From: an uncultured Alphaproteobacteria bacterium
GTDB lineage: Bacteria; Pseudomonadota; Alphaproteobacteria; RF32; CAG-239
NCBI GenBank assembly: GCA_944391345.1
Contig: CALXTE010000006.1
Coordinates: 1-64,000 of the forward strand
Direction: 5' to 3'
DNA: 64,000 nucleotides
Positions 8,514 to 16,771 of the stretch are shown here, one piece after another; positions within the stretch are counted from its first letter, which is position 1, and every line of letters starts with the position of its first letter. The notes beneath the pieces were generated by a model that made no database searches, had not been told where the DNA came from, and saw only the letters and a program-made list of their open reading frames with translations. The translations under genes and the position numbers were made by a program.

Positions 8514-9131
8514 ATGAAAAGTATTGAAAACGCTAAGAAAAAGGCTACCCGCCGTTATCGCGCATCTATCTTTGGTGAAGATCATTCTTCTTTTGCCAGA
8601 AGAGAAACTGCTCCTGGTCAGCATGGTGCAAGACAAAAGAAAATGTCTGACTATGGTCAACAATTGTATGCTAAGCAAAAATTGAAAACTTCTTATGGTA
8701 ATATTTCTGAAAAGCAATTTTCTAAGTATTATGATGAAGCTATCAGAAGAAAAGGTGATGCTGCCGAGAACTTAATCGGTTTGTTGGAAAGCCGTCTTGA
8801 CAACCTCGTTTACAGAGCAAAATTTGTTTCTACCGTTTTTGCTGCTCGTCAGTTCGTAAACCACAATCATGTTTTGGTAAACGGTAAGAAAGTTAACATC
8901 CCTTCTTATATGGTTAAAGTTGGTGATGTTATTGAAGTTAGAGAAAAATCTAAGCAGAATCCGTTAGTTGTTGCTTCTATGGAAGCAACAAATCGTGACT
9001 TCCCCGGATATTTGGAAGTTGATGCTAAGAAGATGACTGCTAAATTGACCTTCGTTCCGAAGTTTGCTGATGTTCCTTATGCTTGCGAAATGGAACCGAA
9101 TCTGGTCATCGAATACTATTCAAGACAGTAA
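8514..9131 (+). CDS. rpsD: 30S ribosomal protein S4
   Basis: S4 nucleates assembly of the 30S body by binding 16S rRNA. All landmarks are present in 205 residues: the N-terminal [13 protein letters not shown] motif, the [16 protein letters not shown] region, the S4 RNA-binding domain ([13 protein letters not shown], then [22 protein letters not shown]) and the acidic C-terminal VIEYYSRQ. It is a stand-alone transcription unit with a long leader and its own terminator, unlike the alpha-operon placement of Enterobacteria. The ATG follows AAAAGGATA. Confidence 0.98.
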   Translation: MKSIENAKKKATRRYRASIFGEDHSSFARRETAPGQHGARQKKMSDYGQQLYAKQKLKTSYGNISEKQFSKYYDEAIRRKGDAAENLIGLLESRLDNLVYRAKFVSTVFAARQFVNHNHVLVNGKKVNIPSYMVKVGDVIEVREKSKQNPLVVASMEATNRDFPGYLEVDAKKMTAKLTFVPKFADVPYACEMEPNLVIEYYSRQ

Positions 9132-9150
9132 TACTGTTTGTATTGGTCTT

Positions 9151-9184
9151 AAAACCCCAAGGTTGTGTAATCTTGGGGTTTTTT
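9151..9184 (+). terminator. Terminator of rpsD
   Basis: Perfect stem AAAACCCCAAG / CTTGGGGTTTT around a ten-base loop, followed by a T run. Confidence 0.9.
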
Positions 9185-9254
9185 GCTTTAAATATCTGCG
9201 AATCTATGCTCTTATAATCGTGATTGGGCCATAATCTTTGCGAGAGGTTAAAAC

Positions 9255-11411
9255 ATGGACGACATTATTATTGATAATCAACCTGTGTCGGTTTTGGTCG
9301 ATAAACAGGGAAAAATCAGCCTAAAAGTCTATAATTTCGGGAACTATTTTTATAATCTGGTTATAAAATCTTTACTGATGTCCGTGCTCCTCAGCATTAA
9401 TTTTTGCTTGTTTGTACGAGCCGGAAGTTATGATGTTTTCGGGGCGGGAGAATTTTCCGTTGTGACCGGCGGAGTCTTGGTTAAGATATTTTTATGCTCT
9501 TTAGCGCTGATGTTCGTTTTGTCTTTTTCTCGGACCTTGCAAAACGTGCTCTTGGCCTTTGTGGCCGGTATCTTTGTTATGGCAATGCTTAACCAATTTG
9601 CTTTATTTAATCGCTATACCTTCTTGAGTGATACCATAAAAATCTATATAAACGAGCCGCTTGGTGAGTTTGTTTACGGAATATCCGATATTGCGGCTGC
9701 GTTTATTGTGGCTTTTTTGGTTTTTGCCTATCTTTGTTATGCCTCTAAGGCTAATCTAGCCTATCTTCTGGGAACGCTGCTTATTCTCAACGGATATATC
9801 TTGTTTAGTGCTTATATGAATAAAAATTCCGTTTCGGACTGGGTGGTTGATTATGATAATCATGTTAACGGTGCCGGAAAAGGGAAAAAGATTGTTAATA
9901 TCATGTTAGCAAATGCCGCCTCTTATTCTTATATAAACAATTTAAACCAGACTGACGAAACATCTGATTCAAAGATGAATAATTTGCAAAAAATCATGCT
10001 CGGATTTGCTGCTGACAATGGGTTTCAGCTCTATCCTAATGCTTATGTGGCGCGGACCGATATGGCTGAAAATATTAGCGCTGTTATGAATTTTGGGGCG
10101 TTTGAGCCATCGCAAATGGATGTTTTTCATAATTATAATCATAGTTGGGATTTTAATCGTTTGGCCTCAAATGCTTATCAATTTAATGAAAACAAGTTTC
10201 AGTCGCTGCTTTCTCGGTCAAACTATAAGACCTCAGTCTATCAGTCTCGGTATGTCGATTTATGCCGTCATTACGGAGAAATGTCGGTCGATCGTTGTCT
10301 GATGAAGGTAAATATGCCGGCTGATGTGGATTTGTTACTGAAGTCATCTGCCGATAAGCAGTCTGTTTTGCTGGCGCAGTGGCTTGAAAGTACCGGATTG
10401 ATTGAAGGCTCCGGAAAGTTTTATCGTAATGTCCTTGGCGCCGTTGTTGATACATCCGGAATTTCTGATGACGGTTATAGCAAACTCTATGTTCTTAACT
10501 CTTTAGAAGCACTTGATTTTGCGGCAAAAGATATTGCCGAAGATAAGGGCAACGGCTTATATCAACTGGTTATTGATTTGCCTGCTGATATGTTTATTTA
10601 TAATGAATTTTGTATGCTCAAGCCTAAAACACAATGGATGACTATGATTTCTCCATCTTGGGAGAAAAATACTCAGGAAAATCAGCAGAAACGTCTTGAA
10701 GCTTATGCGGAGCAATATAGCTGCCTGTGGGGTAAGCTGCAAGCCTTTGTCGATTCTCTTAAAAATAGCAATAATTACCAGAATACCGTAATTATTTTAC
10801 AAGGTGTCAGTGCACCTTTGGATGGTAATAATGCAGCCAAAAAAGATGTGACAACACGCTTTGGCTCTCAGCAAAATGTTTTCTTTGCGATTTATGATCC
10901 GTTAAACCAAAATCTTGTCCCCGATATGCGTTTATGTGGCAGTGGCGAGCTGCTTTATGGTTATTTATATAACAAAAATAAATGCTCAAAATTTACGGGT
11001 TTAAGCTATAAAGCGGAAGATCTAAAGTCTTTAGAAGCGCTTGATAGACTTAGTATTTCAGCTGATTCTGTTTCTGAAGCTCAGAAGTTTTATAATCACT
11101 GGTATAAATATTGGCAGAAAGCATCTGTTGAGGATTTAGCACAGAGCAAAGTACAGAAAACTGTTAAGACGCCTGAACCTGCAAAAGCTAAAGCGCAAAC
11201 AAAAGCTTTGCCTCAGATTGAAAAAACTCAGAGAGTTTCGGAAGTAAAAACACCTAATCAAGTGGTTGATGAGGGCAAAGAAGCTCCGGTAAAGTCAATT
11301 GCTCAGACAGCACAAGAAATTGAAACACAACAAGAAAAAACTGCAACAGAGGGCCCTGAAAATCTTGTCCCTTCTGAGACAGACACTTCAGAAAACGAGG
11401 CAAAAGAATAG
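9255..11411 (+). CDS. Five-helix membrane protein with degenerate sulfatase-like periplasmic domain
   Basis: A 718-residue inner-membrane protein. Five hydrophobic segments (about 33-54, 73-93, 95-116, 142-165, 168-190) are followed by a large periplasmic domain and a low-complexity Lys/Glu/Ala/Pro tail after ~630. This is the layout of LtaS/EptA-type lipid phosphotransferases. KKIVNIMLANAAS (about 210) sits where these enzymes have a metal-binding LES motif, ARTDMAE (about 266) where the nucleophilic Thr lies, and TVIILQGVSAP (about 510) where DHG is expected. The metal ligands therefore look lost, so it may be a pseudoenzyme. The similarity is my reading, not a search result. It precedes yejE by eight bases and is likely co-transcribed; a TATAAT lies at 9213. 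Confidence 0.6.
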   Translation: MDDIIIDNQPVSVLVDKQGKISLKVYNFGNYFYNLVIKSLLMSVLLSINFCLFVRAGSYDVFGAGEFSVVTGGVLVKIFLCSLALMFVLSFSRTLQNVLLAFVAGIFVMAMLNQFALFNRYTFLSDTIKIYINEPLGEFVYGISDIAAAFIVAFLVFAYLCYASKANLAYLLGTLLILNGYILFSAYMNKNSVSDWVVDYDNHVNGAGKGKKIVNIMLANAASYSYINNLNQTDETSDSKMNNLQKIMLGFAADNGFQLYPNAYVARTDMAENISAVMNFGAFEPSQMDVFHNYNHSWDFNRLASNAYQFNENKFQSLLSRSNYKTSVYQSRYVDLCRHYGEMSVDRCLMKVNMPADVDLLLKSSADKQSVLLAQWLESTGLIEGSGKFYRNVLGAVVDTSGISDDGYSKLYVLNSLEALDFAAKDIAEDKGNGLYQLVIDLPADMFIYNEFCMLKPKTQWMTMISPSWEKNTQENQQKRLEAYAEQYSCLWGKLQAFVDSLKNSNNYQNTVIILQGVSAPLDGNNAAKKDVTTRFGSQQNVFFAIYDPLNQNLVPDMRLCGSGELLYGYLYNKNKCSKFTGLSYKAEDLKSLEALDRLSISADSVSEAQKFYNHWYKYWQKASVEDLAQSKVQKTVKTPEPAKAKAQTKALPQIEKTQRVSEVKTPNQVVDEGKEAPVKSIAQTAQEIETQQEKTATEGPENLVPSETDTSENEAKE

Positions 11412-11419
11412 GGTGTTTG

Positions 11420-12451
11420 ATGCAGTTATCTGATTTGAACAAAAGAAGATGGGCAATTTTTAAACAAAACAGGCGCGCTTATTGGGCGTTTGTTTTGTTT
11501 TGCATATTGTTTATCGTGACTTTGTTCTCAGAATTAATTGCTAATGATAAGCCATTGATTATTAAGTATAAAAACGAGTATCTCTTCCCATTTGCCGTTA
11601 CTTATACCGACAAATTTTTTGGTGGTGATTTTGATACCGAGGCCGATTATAAAGATCCTTTTATCATTAATAATATTACTCAAAATGGCTGGTTGATAAT
11701 GCCGATTGTGCCGTTCTCATACAATACAGTCGATTATAGCCTTAATCAGCCAACGCCGACGTCGCCGTCTTTAAAACATTGGCTGGGGACTGACGATGAG
11801 GGTAGGGATATTTTTGCTCGTATTCTTTATGGTATCAGGCTTTCGTTGTTTTTTGCGGTTATATTAACTTGTTTATCTTCAATTATCGGCGTTGTTGCCG
11901 GTGCTGTTCAAGGATATTTTGGCGGCAAAACAGATATAATTATGCAGCGATTCTTGGAAATGTGGGATGCTTTGCCTCAGTTGTTTATTTTGATAATTGT
12001 GGCGAGTATTTTTCTGCCATCATTTTGGACATTGCTTTTTATTATGTTGTTATTTTCGTGGACATCGCTTGTACCGGTCGTGCGCGCAGAGTTTTTGCGG
12101 ACCAGAAATTTTGAGTTTGTAAAAGCTGCAAAAGCTTTGGGTGTGGGAAACATAAAGATTATGTTTCGGCATATATTGCCCAATGCGGTAATCGCTACAA
12201 TTACTTATATTCCATTTTTGTTAGCGGAGGCGATTGTTGCCCTGACGGCACTTGACTTTTTAGGGCTGGGTTTGTCGCAAGAATATCCTTCCTTAGGTGA
12301 TTTGGTACGACAGGGAAAAGATAATTTGCAGGCGCCATGGATTGGAATTACAATCTTCATAGTATTGTCTTTCTTGTTGACTTTGCTCATTTTTATGGGT
12401 GAAGGTGTGCGCGATGCTTATAATCCGAGAAAGGAGCAAAAAAGTGAGTGA
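11420..12451 (+). CDS. yejE: Peptide/microcin-C-type ABC transporter permease YejE
   Basis: Inner-membrane permease of the Dpp/Opp importer superfamily, 343 residues. The order of features matches YejE: N-terminal helix, long periplasmic loop with PFSYNTVDYSLNQPTP and HWLGTDDEGRDIFARILYGIRLSL, then the five-helix permease core with the EAA motif EFVKAAKALGVGNIKIMFRHILPNA. The ATG is preferred over a TTG one codon earlier. Its last eight bases overlap the GTG start of yejF, so the two are translationally coupled. yejA (binding protein) and yejB (partner permease) are not in this window. Confidence 0.9.
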   Translation: MQLSDLNKRRWAIFKQNRRAYWAFVLFCILFIVTLFSELIANDKPLIIKYKNEYLFPFAVTYTDKFFGGDFDTEADYKDPFIINNITQNGWLIMPIVPFSYNTVDYSLNQPTPTSPSLKHWLGTDDEGRDIFARILYGIRLSLFFAVILTCLSSIIGVVAGAVQGYFGGKTDIIMQRFLEMWDALPQLFILIIVASIFLPSFWTLLFIMLLFSWTSLVPVVRAEFLRTRNFEFVKAAKALGVGNIKIMFRHILPNAVIATITYIPFLLAEAIVALTALDFLGLGLSQEYPSLGDLVRQGKDNLQAPWIGITIFIVLSFLLTLLIFMGEGVRDAYNPRKEQKSE

Positions 12452-14012
12452 TTTACTTGAAGTTAGCTCTTTAACTATTTGTTTTGAAAAGAAAAAAGTT
12501 GTAGATAATATTTCTTTTTCGCTCTCAAAAGGTGAGGTTCTCGGCATTGTGGGAGAATCAGGCTCAGGAAAATCGGTTTCTGCCCTATCGCTCTTAGGGC
12601 TTGTGCGAGGCGCAAGCTATGGAAAGGAATCTTCGATTAAATATAAAAATCAAGAACTTATTGGATTATCTGAAGATAAGTTACGTAAAATTAGGGGCGG
12701 AGATATCTCTTTTATTTTTCAAGAGCCAATGTCTTCACTTAATCCTTTGCACAAAGTTGGCAAGCAAATTGTCGAGAGCTTGATATTGCACCGAGAAATG
12801 ACTGAAATTCAAGCAAAAAAAGAAGCTATAAGACTTCTGGCTTTAACCGGAATTAAGCAAGCAAAACAAAAATTTAATGCTTTTCCGTTTCAGCTTTCCG
12901 GCGGACAAAGGCAAAGAGTTATGATTGCCATGGCAATTGCTAATCATCCGAATATATTGATTGCTGATGAACCAACAACAGCGTTAGATGTAACTATTCA
13001 GGCGCAAATTATTGATTTGATTATAAAACTTAAAGAAAAGCTGGGAATGTCCGTTATCTTTATTTCTCATGATTTGAATTTGGTCAGAAAAATTGCTGAT
13101 AAAATTTGTGTGATGAAAAGTGGTAAAATCATAGAGGTCGGAACACCCGAACAGTTGTTTAATGCGCCTAAATCTGCTTACACTAAAGCATTGATTCAAG
13201 CGGCATTATTATCTCGTTCTCAAGCTGAAAAACACCATCAATCCTCAAAAATATTAGTCGGGGAGAAGATATTTGTTACTTATCCGGTAAAAAAGGACAT
13301 CTGGGGAAGGGTGATTGCCAAAAATATTGTGCTAAATCATGTTAATATTGCGCTAAACAAAGGAGAATGCCTTGGTATTATCGGAGAGTCAGGTTCTGGA
13401 AAAACAACACTTGGAATGTGTTTGGCCGGTTTGATTCCTTTTAAGGGAAAAGTTTTTCTTGATGGATGTCTTATTAATCATATGAAAAACAAAGATTTTA
13501 GAAAAAAAGTGCAAATTGTTTTTCAGGATCCGTTTACATCACTTAATCCGCGCATGTCAGTGTTGCAAATCGTTGGTGAGGGGCTAGATGTTCATTATCC
13601 AGAATATTCAAAAGCCGAAAAGCATGCAATTATTTTAAAAACCTTAGAAGATGTTGGGCTTGATGCGTCTATAATCAATAAATATCCTCACGAGTTTTCC
13701 GGTGGACAGCGCCAAAGAATTGCAATTGCCAGAAGTTTGGCCGTTAATCCTGATGTTTTGATTTTAGATGAGCCGACATCAGCCTTGGATGTTACAACGC
13801 AGGCGCAAATTTTGGAGCTTTTACAGAGTATTCAGAATAAACGAGCTCTCAGTTATATTTTTATATCCCATGACATGAAAGTTATACGGGCGATTGCTGA
13901 CAGGGTTGCAGTTTTGGCCCATGGCGACATTGTGGAATGTGGGCTTACAAGCAATATTTTTGCTCAGCCAAAAGATTTATATACGCAAAAATTAGTGGCG
14001 GCAAGTTTCTAA
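12444..14012 (+). CDS. yejF: Double-ATPase ABC protein YejF of a peptide importer
   Basis: A 522-residue protein with two complete nucleotide-binding domains fused head to tail. Domain 1 has GESGSGKS, LSGGQRQR and ILIADEPTTALD; domain 2 (from about 275) has GESGSGKTT, FSGGQRQR and VLILDEPTSALD, each followed by an ISHD switch. It powers import of oligopeptides together with YejE and a second permease. Translation starts at a GTG with AAAGGAG upstream, inside the end of yejE; an upstream frame extension exists but lacks a ribosome site. No terminator is evident directly after it. Confidence 0.92.
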   Translation: MSDLLEVSSLTICFEKKKVVDNISFSLSKGEVLGIVGESGSGKSVSALSLLGLVRGASYGKESSIKYKNQELIGLSEDKLRKIRGGDISFIFQEPMSSLNPLHKVGKQIVESLILHREMTEIQAKKEAIRLLALTGIKQAKQKFNAFPFQLSGGQRQRVMIAMAIANHPNILIADEPTTALDVTIQAQIIDLIIKLKEKLGMSVIFISHDLNLVRKIADKICVMKSGKIIEVGTPEQLFNAPKSAYTKALIQAALLSRSQAEKHHQSSKILVGEKIFVTYPVKKDIWGRVIAKNIVLNHVNIALNKGECLGIIGESGSGKTTLGMCLAGLIPFKGKVFLDGCLINHMKNKDFRKKVQIVFQDPFTSLNPRMSVLQIVGEGLDVHYPEYSKAEKHAIILKTLEDVGLDASIINKYPHEFSGGQRQRIAIARSLAVNPDVLILDEPTSALDVTTQAQILELLQSIQNKRALSYIFISHDMKVIRAIADRVAVLAHGDIVECGLTSNIFAQPKDLYTQKLVAASF

Positions 14013-14077
14013 CAGTTTGATTTTGTGTAATTATTCATAATATTTGGATTTCCTTTTTAAAAATATCTTTAATTTAA

Positions 14078-14093
14078 CATAATATATATTATG
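14078..14093. repeat. Perfect 16-nt palindrome
   Basis: CATAATAT followed by ATATTATG, a perfect two-fold symmetric site in the AT-rich stretch after yejF. It could be a dimeric regulator site; no adjacent promoter is convincing. Confidence 0.35.
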
Positions 14094-14129
14094 CGACAAA
14101 TTTATATGAGGAAATAAAGGCCCCCTTCC

Positions 14130-14162
14130 GAGGTTCTTTTGAGGTCCATCCGAGGTCCTTTT
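14130..14162. repeat. Three tandem 11-nt units (GAGGTYC core)
   Basis: GAGGTTCTTTT, GAGGTCCATCC and GAGGTCCTTTT follow each other without a gap. The units share GAGGT and the outer two differ at one position. Origin and role unknown. Confidence 0.6.
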
Positions 14163-14218
14163 ACTTTTTTCTCATTTTGAGTAATTTATTATTATATGAT
14201 ATTTTCAATTCCATTTAT

Positions 14219-14320
14219 TTGACAGTTGACAGAGCTAAACTTTATTCTAGCGAAGGAGTTTTTTTATATGTAAAGCCGTAAGCTCTTTGGAACTACCGGC
14301 CTAGCCGGTAGTTTTCTTGT
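14219..14320 (+). ncRNA. Candidate short transcript with start-stop mini-ORF and terminal hairpin
   Basis: A perfect TTGACA (14219, repeated at 14226) lies upstream of TTATTC at 17-base spacing. Downstream come GAAGGAG, then ATG directly followed by TAA, and a ten-pair hairpin AACTACCGGC/GCCGGTAGTT (14291-14313) followed by TTC TTG. It has the parts of a short terminated RNA of about 70 bases, but the -10 box is weak and the T run short. It may instead be a relic of a mobile-element end. This is the main content of the 360-base gene-free gap after yejF. Confidence 0.25.
14291..14313. repeat. REP-like palindrome, related to the one at 46-64
   Basis: AACTACCGGC-CTA-GCCGGTAGTT. It shares GAAC-Y-ACCGGC and AGCCGGTRG with the left-edge palindrome, including part of the flanks. 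Confidence 0.5.
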
Positions 14321-14323
14321 TAC

Positions 14324-14352
14324 AAAAAAAACTCCGAACATATTCTCGGAGT
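14324..14352 (-). terminator. Terminator of the small membrane-protein gene
   Basis: Stem ACTCCGA / TCGGAGT; on the minus strand it is followed by seven T. Confidence 0.75.
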
Positions 14353-14373
14353 TCTAATTTAATAATTTTTTTG

Positions 14374-14721
14374 CTAGTTACTAAACAGTGCCTTTATTAC
14401 ATTTAATGCAAAAACAACCAGCAAAAAGCTTAGTAACAGCGGCAAAGTTATGCTGAAGTCCGTAAAGGAAAAGCCATCATTATATGTTATGTATGCTATG
14501 TCAATTATTCCGCACATTAGCACGAGTAACCAATAAATTCCCCTTCCCATTAGTATTATGCCGCAGACCAAAGCCGGTATGATTATATATGGATTTTTCA
14601 TATAGTCATATATTTGGTGCTGAAAGCTTTTCAAATATGGTATATTACAAAATTCAACAACAATCACTATAAATGCCAAAATTATGGCAAGTACAATGTA
14701 ATTCTTGTTTCTTGTGCTCAT
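14374..14721 (-). CDS. Small four-helix membrane protein, unknown function
   Basis: A 115-residue, strongly hydrophobic protein with about four membrane segments (IVLAIILAFIVIVVEF, IIIPALVCGIILMG, YWLLVLMCGIIDIAY, LPLLLSFLLVVFALNVI). No family recognised and no charged catalytic motif seen. The internal ATG chosen here has GAGGGTGA ahead of it; a longer frame begins ten codons earlier. It stands alone, with its own terminator and AT-rich flanks, next to the repeat-bearing gap. Confidence 0.65.
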   Translation of the reverse strand: MSTRNKNYIVLAIILAFIVIVVEFCNIPYLKSFQHQIYDYMKNPYIIIPALVCGIILMGRGIYWLLVLMCGIIDIAYITYNDGFSFTDFSITLPLLLSFLLVVFALNVIKALFSN

Positions 14722-14805
14722 TTCTTCACCCTCTATCAATTTATAAAGCACTATGATTTTATCATATATTTGTTGTTTATCAATTTTATATTTAAGGTTG
14801 TTTAT

Positions 14806-14840
14806 AAAAAAAAATAAGCACTCTTTTCAGAATGCTTATT
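14806..14840 (-). terminator. Terminator of the outer-membrane barrel gene
   Basis: Stem AATAAGCA / TGCTTATT, followed on the minus strand by a long T run. Confidence 0.8.
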
Positions 14841-14856
14841 TCTTTGTTTTTGCTGA

Positions 14857-15432
14857 TTAAAAGGTATATCTTGCACCAACAACAAATTCTGTTAAATGAT
14901 TTGCATGATCTACATCCAACCAGGTATAACGCCCCATTGCTCTTAATGCAACGTTTTCGGTTATATTATACTGGAGGCCGGCGCCCATGCGGATACCAAT
15001 GCCACTGTCGGAGTTTTTGTCATAAATTGTGCCAAGGCTGGTTCTTTTGAATTCATATTGTCCTAAGCCGAGGCCACCGACTAATTCAAGATTGTCATAA
15101 ACCGGCATATAGCCCATTACATCAGCACCATATGCATAGAATTTTGACTTATTTCTCTGGTCAGTCAAGTTTTTATCTTCGACCATAGACATTTGATAAA
15201 ATGCTTCTAACCCCATGTATTCATTGACTTTTACACCAACGTTCATGGAAGCATTATTGAATTTGTGCTTGAAAGTTGTTCCGTCGGTTGCTTCATCCAT
15301 ATCAGCATCACTGTAAATATAGTCTAAACCAACATAAGGACGCATGTCATGCATCATATTCATCATTTCACCAGCATTTGCATTCATTGATAAAACGCAA
15401 GCTGCTGTTGTTAACAGAAAAAATTTTTTCAT
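14857..15432 (-). CDS. Outer-membrane beta-barrel protein (Opa/OmpA-like porin fold)
   Basis: A 191-residue secreted protein. The signal peptide is MKKFFLLTTAACVLSMNANA, with cleavage after ANA. The mature part is made of alternating strands (RPYVGLDYIYSDADM, SMNVGVKVNEYMGLEAFYQM, LELVGGLGLGQYEF, GIGIRMGAGLQYNI, VALRAMGRYTWLDVD) and ends in VGARYTF, the C-terminal aromatic signature for outer-membrane insertion. This is the eight-stranded barrel pattern. GGAG lies nine bases before the chosen ATG. No specific ligand can be assigned. Monocistronic with its own terminator. Confidence 0.85.
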   Translation of the reverse strand: MKKFFLLTTAACVLSMNANAGEMMNMMHDMRPYVGLDYIYSDADMDEATDGTTFKHKFNNASMNVGVKVNEYMGLEAFYQMSMVEDKNLTDQRNKSKFYAYGADVMGYMPVYDNLELVGGLGLGQYEFKRTSLGTIYDKNSDSGIGIRMGAGLQYNITENVALRAMGRYTWLDVDHANHLTEFVVGARYTF

Positions 15433-15551
15433 ATTTATAAGCTCCATTTTTAGTTTAACCTCACTTGATTTAATCAGCATATTTTGAAATTAAAGGGTGC
15501 AATTTAATTTTTTTTGTAATAAATTAAAAAAAATTATTTGGAGAAAGTATC

Positions 15552-16187
15552 ATGACTTTTAATTGCCCTGACAAAGATTGCCCTTTATGCCCTCGCCTGT
15601 GTGAATTTCGTGCAGCTAATAGATTGAAATTTCCTCATTATTATAATGGTCCGGTTCCACCGTTTGGTGACCTTAATGCTGAGGTTTTAATTGTTGGCTT
15701 GGCTCCGGGGCTTAACGGTGCGAATCAGACCGCCCGTCCCTTTACTAATGATTATGCCGGTGATGTTCTCTACCCCATTTTGAAAAAATTTGGCTTTGCT
15801 CGTGGTGATTATCAGAAACGAAAAGATGATGGTTTTGAGTTAATTAACTTTCGCGTCACCAACTCAGTACGTTGTGTTCCGCCACAAAACAAGCCTCTGC
15901 CGGCAGAAGTTAAAACCTGCGGAAAATTTTTAATTGATGAAATTGAAGATATGCCGAATTTGAAAATAATTCTTTCACTCGGTAGTATTTCTCATGGGGC
16001 TGTTCTTTCAATTCTAGGCTACAAAAAAGCGCCATTTCCGTTTAAGCATGGCGCTGTTCATAAGCTTGATAAGCATAATCTCTTATTGGTGGATTCTTAT
16101 CATACCTCTCGTTATAATATTAACACCGGCGTTTTGACTTATGCCATGTTTGAGGATATTATAAGAAAAATCAAATCATTACTCTGA
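15552..16187 (+). CDS. Family 5 uracil-DNA glycosylase (UDGb type, 4Fe-4S)
   Basis: Removes uracil and other deaminated bases from DNA in base-excision repair. 211 residues. The cysteines of the iron-sulfur cluster lie in CPLCPRLC at the N-terminus, VRC and TC near the middle. Motif A reads GLAPGLNGANQTARPFTND, the family 5 form lacking the catalytic Asp/Asn of family 1, and the second motif HTSRYNINTGVLT matches the HPSxxNxxTGxLT pattern with Thr for Pro. ATG follows GGAG. It converges on rnfA with an eight-base gap. Confidence 0.9.
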   Translation: MTFNCPDKDCPLCPRLCEFRAANRLKFPHYYNGPVPPFGDLNAEVLIVGLAPGLNGANQTARPFTNDYAGDVLYPILKKFGFARGDYQKRKDDGFELINFRVTNSVRCVPPQNKPLPAEVKTCGKFLIDEIEDMPNLKIILSLGSISHGAVLSILGYKKAPFPFKHGAVHKLDKHNLLLVDSYHTSRYNINTGVLTYAMFEDIIRKIKSLL

Positions 16188-16195
16188 TTTTGATA

Positions 16196-16771
16196 TTAGT
16201 TCCCTACTCCGCTGAAGCCCATAAAGGCCATTGACAACAGTCCTGCCGTAATCAAGGCAATTGGGGCTCCTTGCATGGCTTGCGGCAATTTGACTTTTGA
16301 TAGCCTTTCTCTCATACCGGAGAACAAAATGATTGCTAAGGTAAAGCCCATTGCATTTGCCAGCGAATAAAGCACGGTTTCGGTAAAGTTCATATTTTTT
16401 TGAACTGTTAGCAATGCAATTCCCAGAACGGCGCAGTTCGTTGTAATCAGCGGCAGAAATATTCCCAAAGCCTGATAAAGCAGCGGAGAGGTCTTTTTGA
16501 TAATAATTTCAACCATTTGAACCAATGCAGCAATGACTAAAATAAAGACGACCGTAGTCATGAACTCCAACTGATACGGAACAATTAAATTATGATAAAT
16601 CAAATACGTAACAGCAGAAGCTAAGGTCATTACAAACATAACGGCAATGCCCATGCCAATGGCAGTTTCTTTCTTTTTTGACACACCGAGAAATGGGCAT
16701 ATTCCCAAAAACTGTGACAATATAATGTTGTTAACAAAAATTGCGGTAATAAATATTCCGATATAACTCAT
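16196..16771 (-). CDS. rnfA: Rnf electron transport complex subunit A
   Basis: Integral membrane subunit of the Rnf ferredoxin:NAD+ oxidoreductase, which couples electron transfer to ion translocation. 191 residues, six hydrophobic segments; MSYIGIFITAIFVNNIILSQ and the LGICPFLGVSKK loop are typical, as is the inverted-topology partner relation to RnfE. Its ATG overlaps the rnfE stop by one base. It is the last gene of the cluster and no terminator is evident before the converging glycosylase gene. Confidence 0.95.
   Translation of the reverse strand: MSYIGIFITAIFVNNIILSQFLGICPFLGVSKKKETAIGMGIAVMFVMTLASAVTYLIYHNLIVPYQLEFMTTVVFILVIAALVQMVEIIIKKTSPLLYQALGIFLPLITTNCAVLGIALLTVQKNMNFTETVLYSLANAMGFTLAIILFSGMRERLSKVKLPQAMQGAPIALITAGLLSMAFMGFSGVGN

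Noticed and set aside
14130..14162. The 11-nt tandem repeats as a CRISPR array.
   Set aside because: Repeats are too short, directly adjacent without spacers and no cas genes are in the window.
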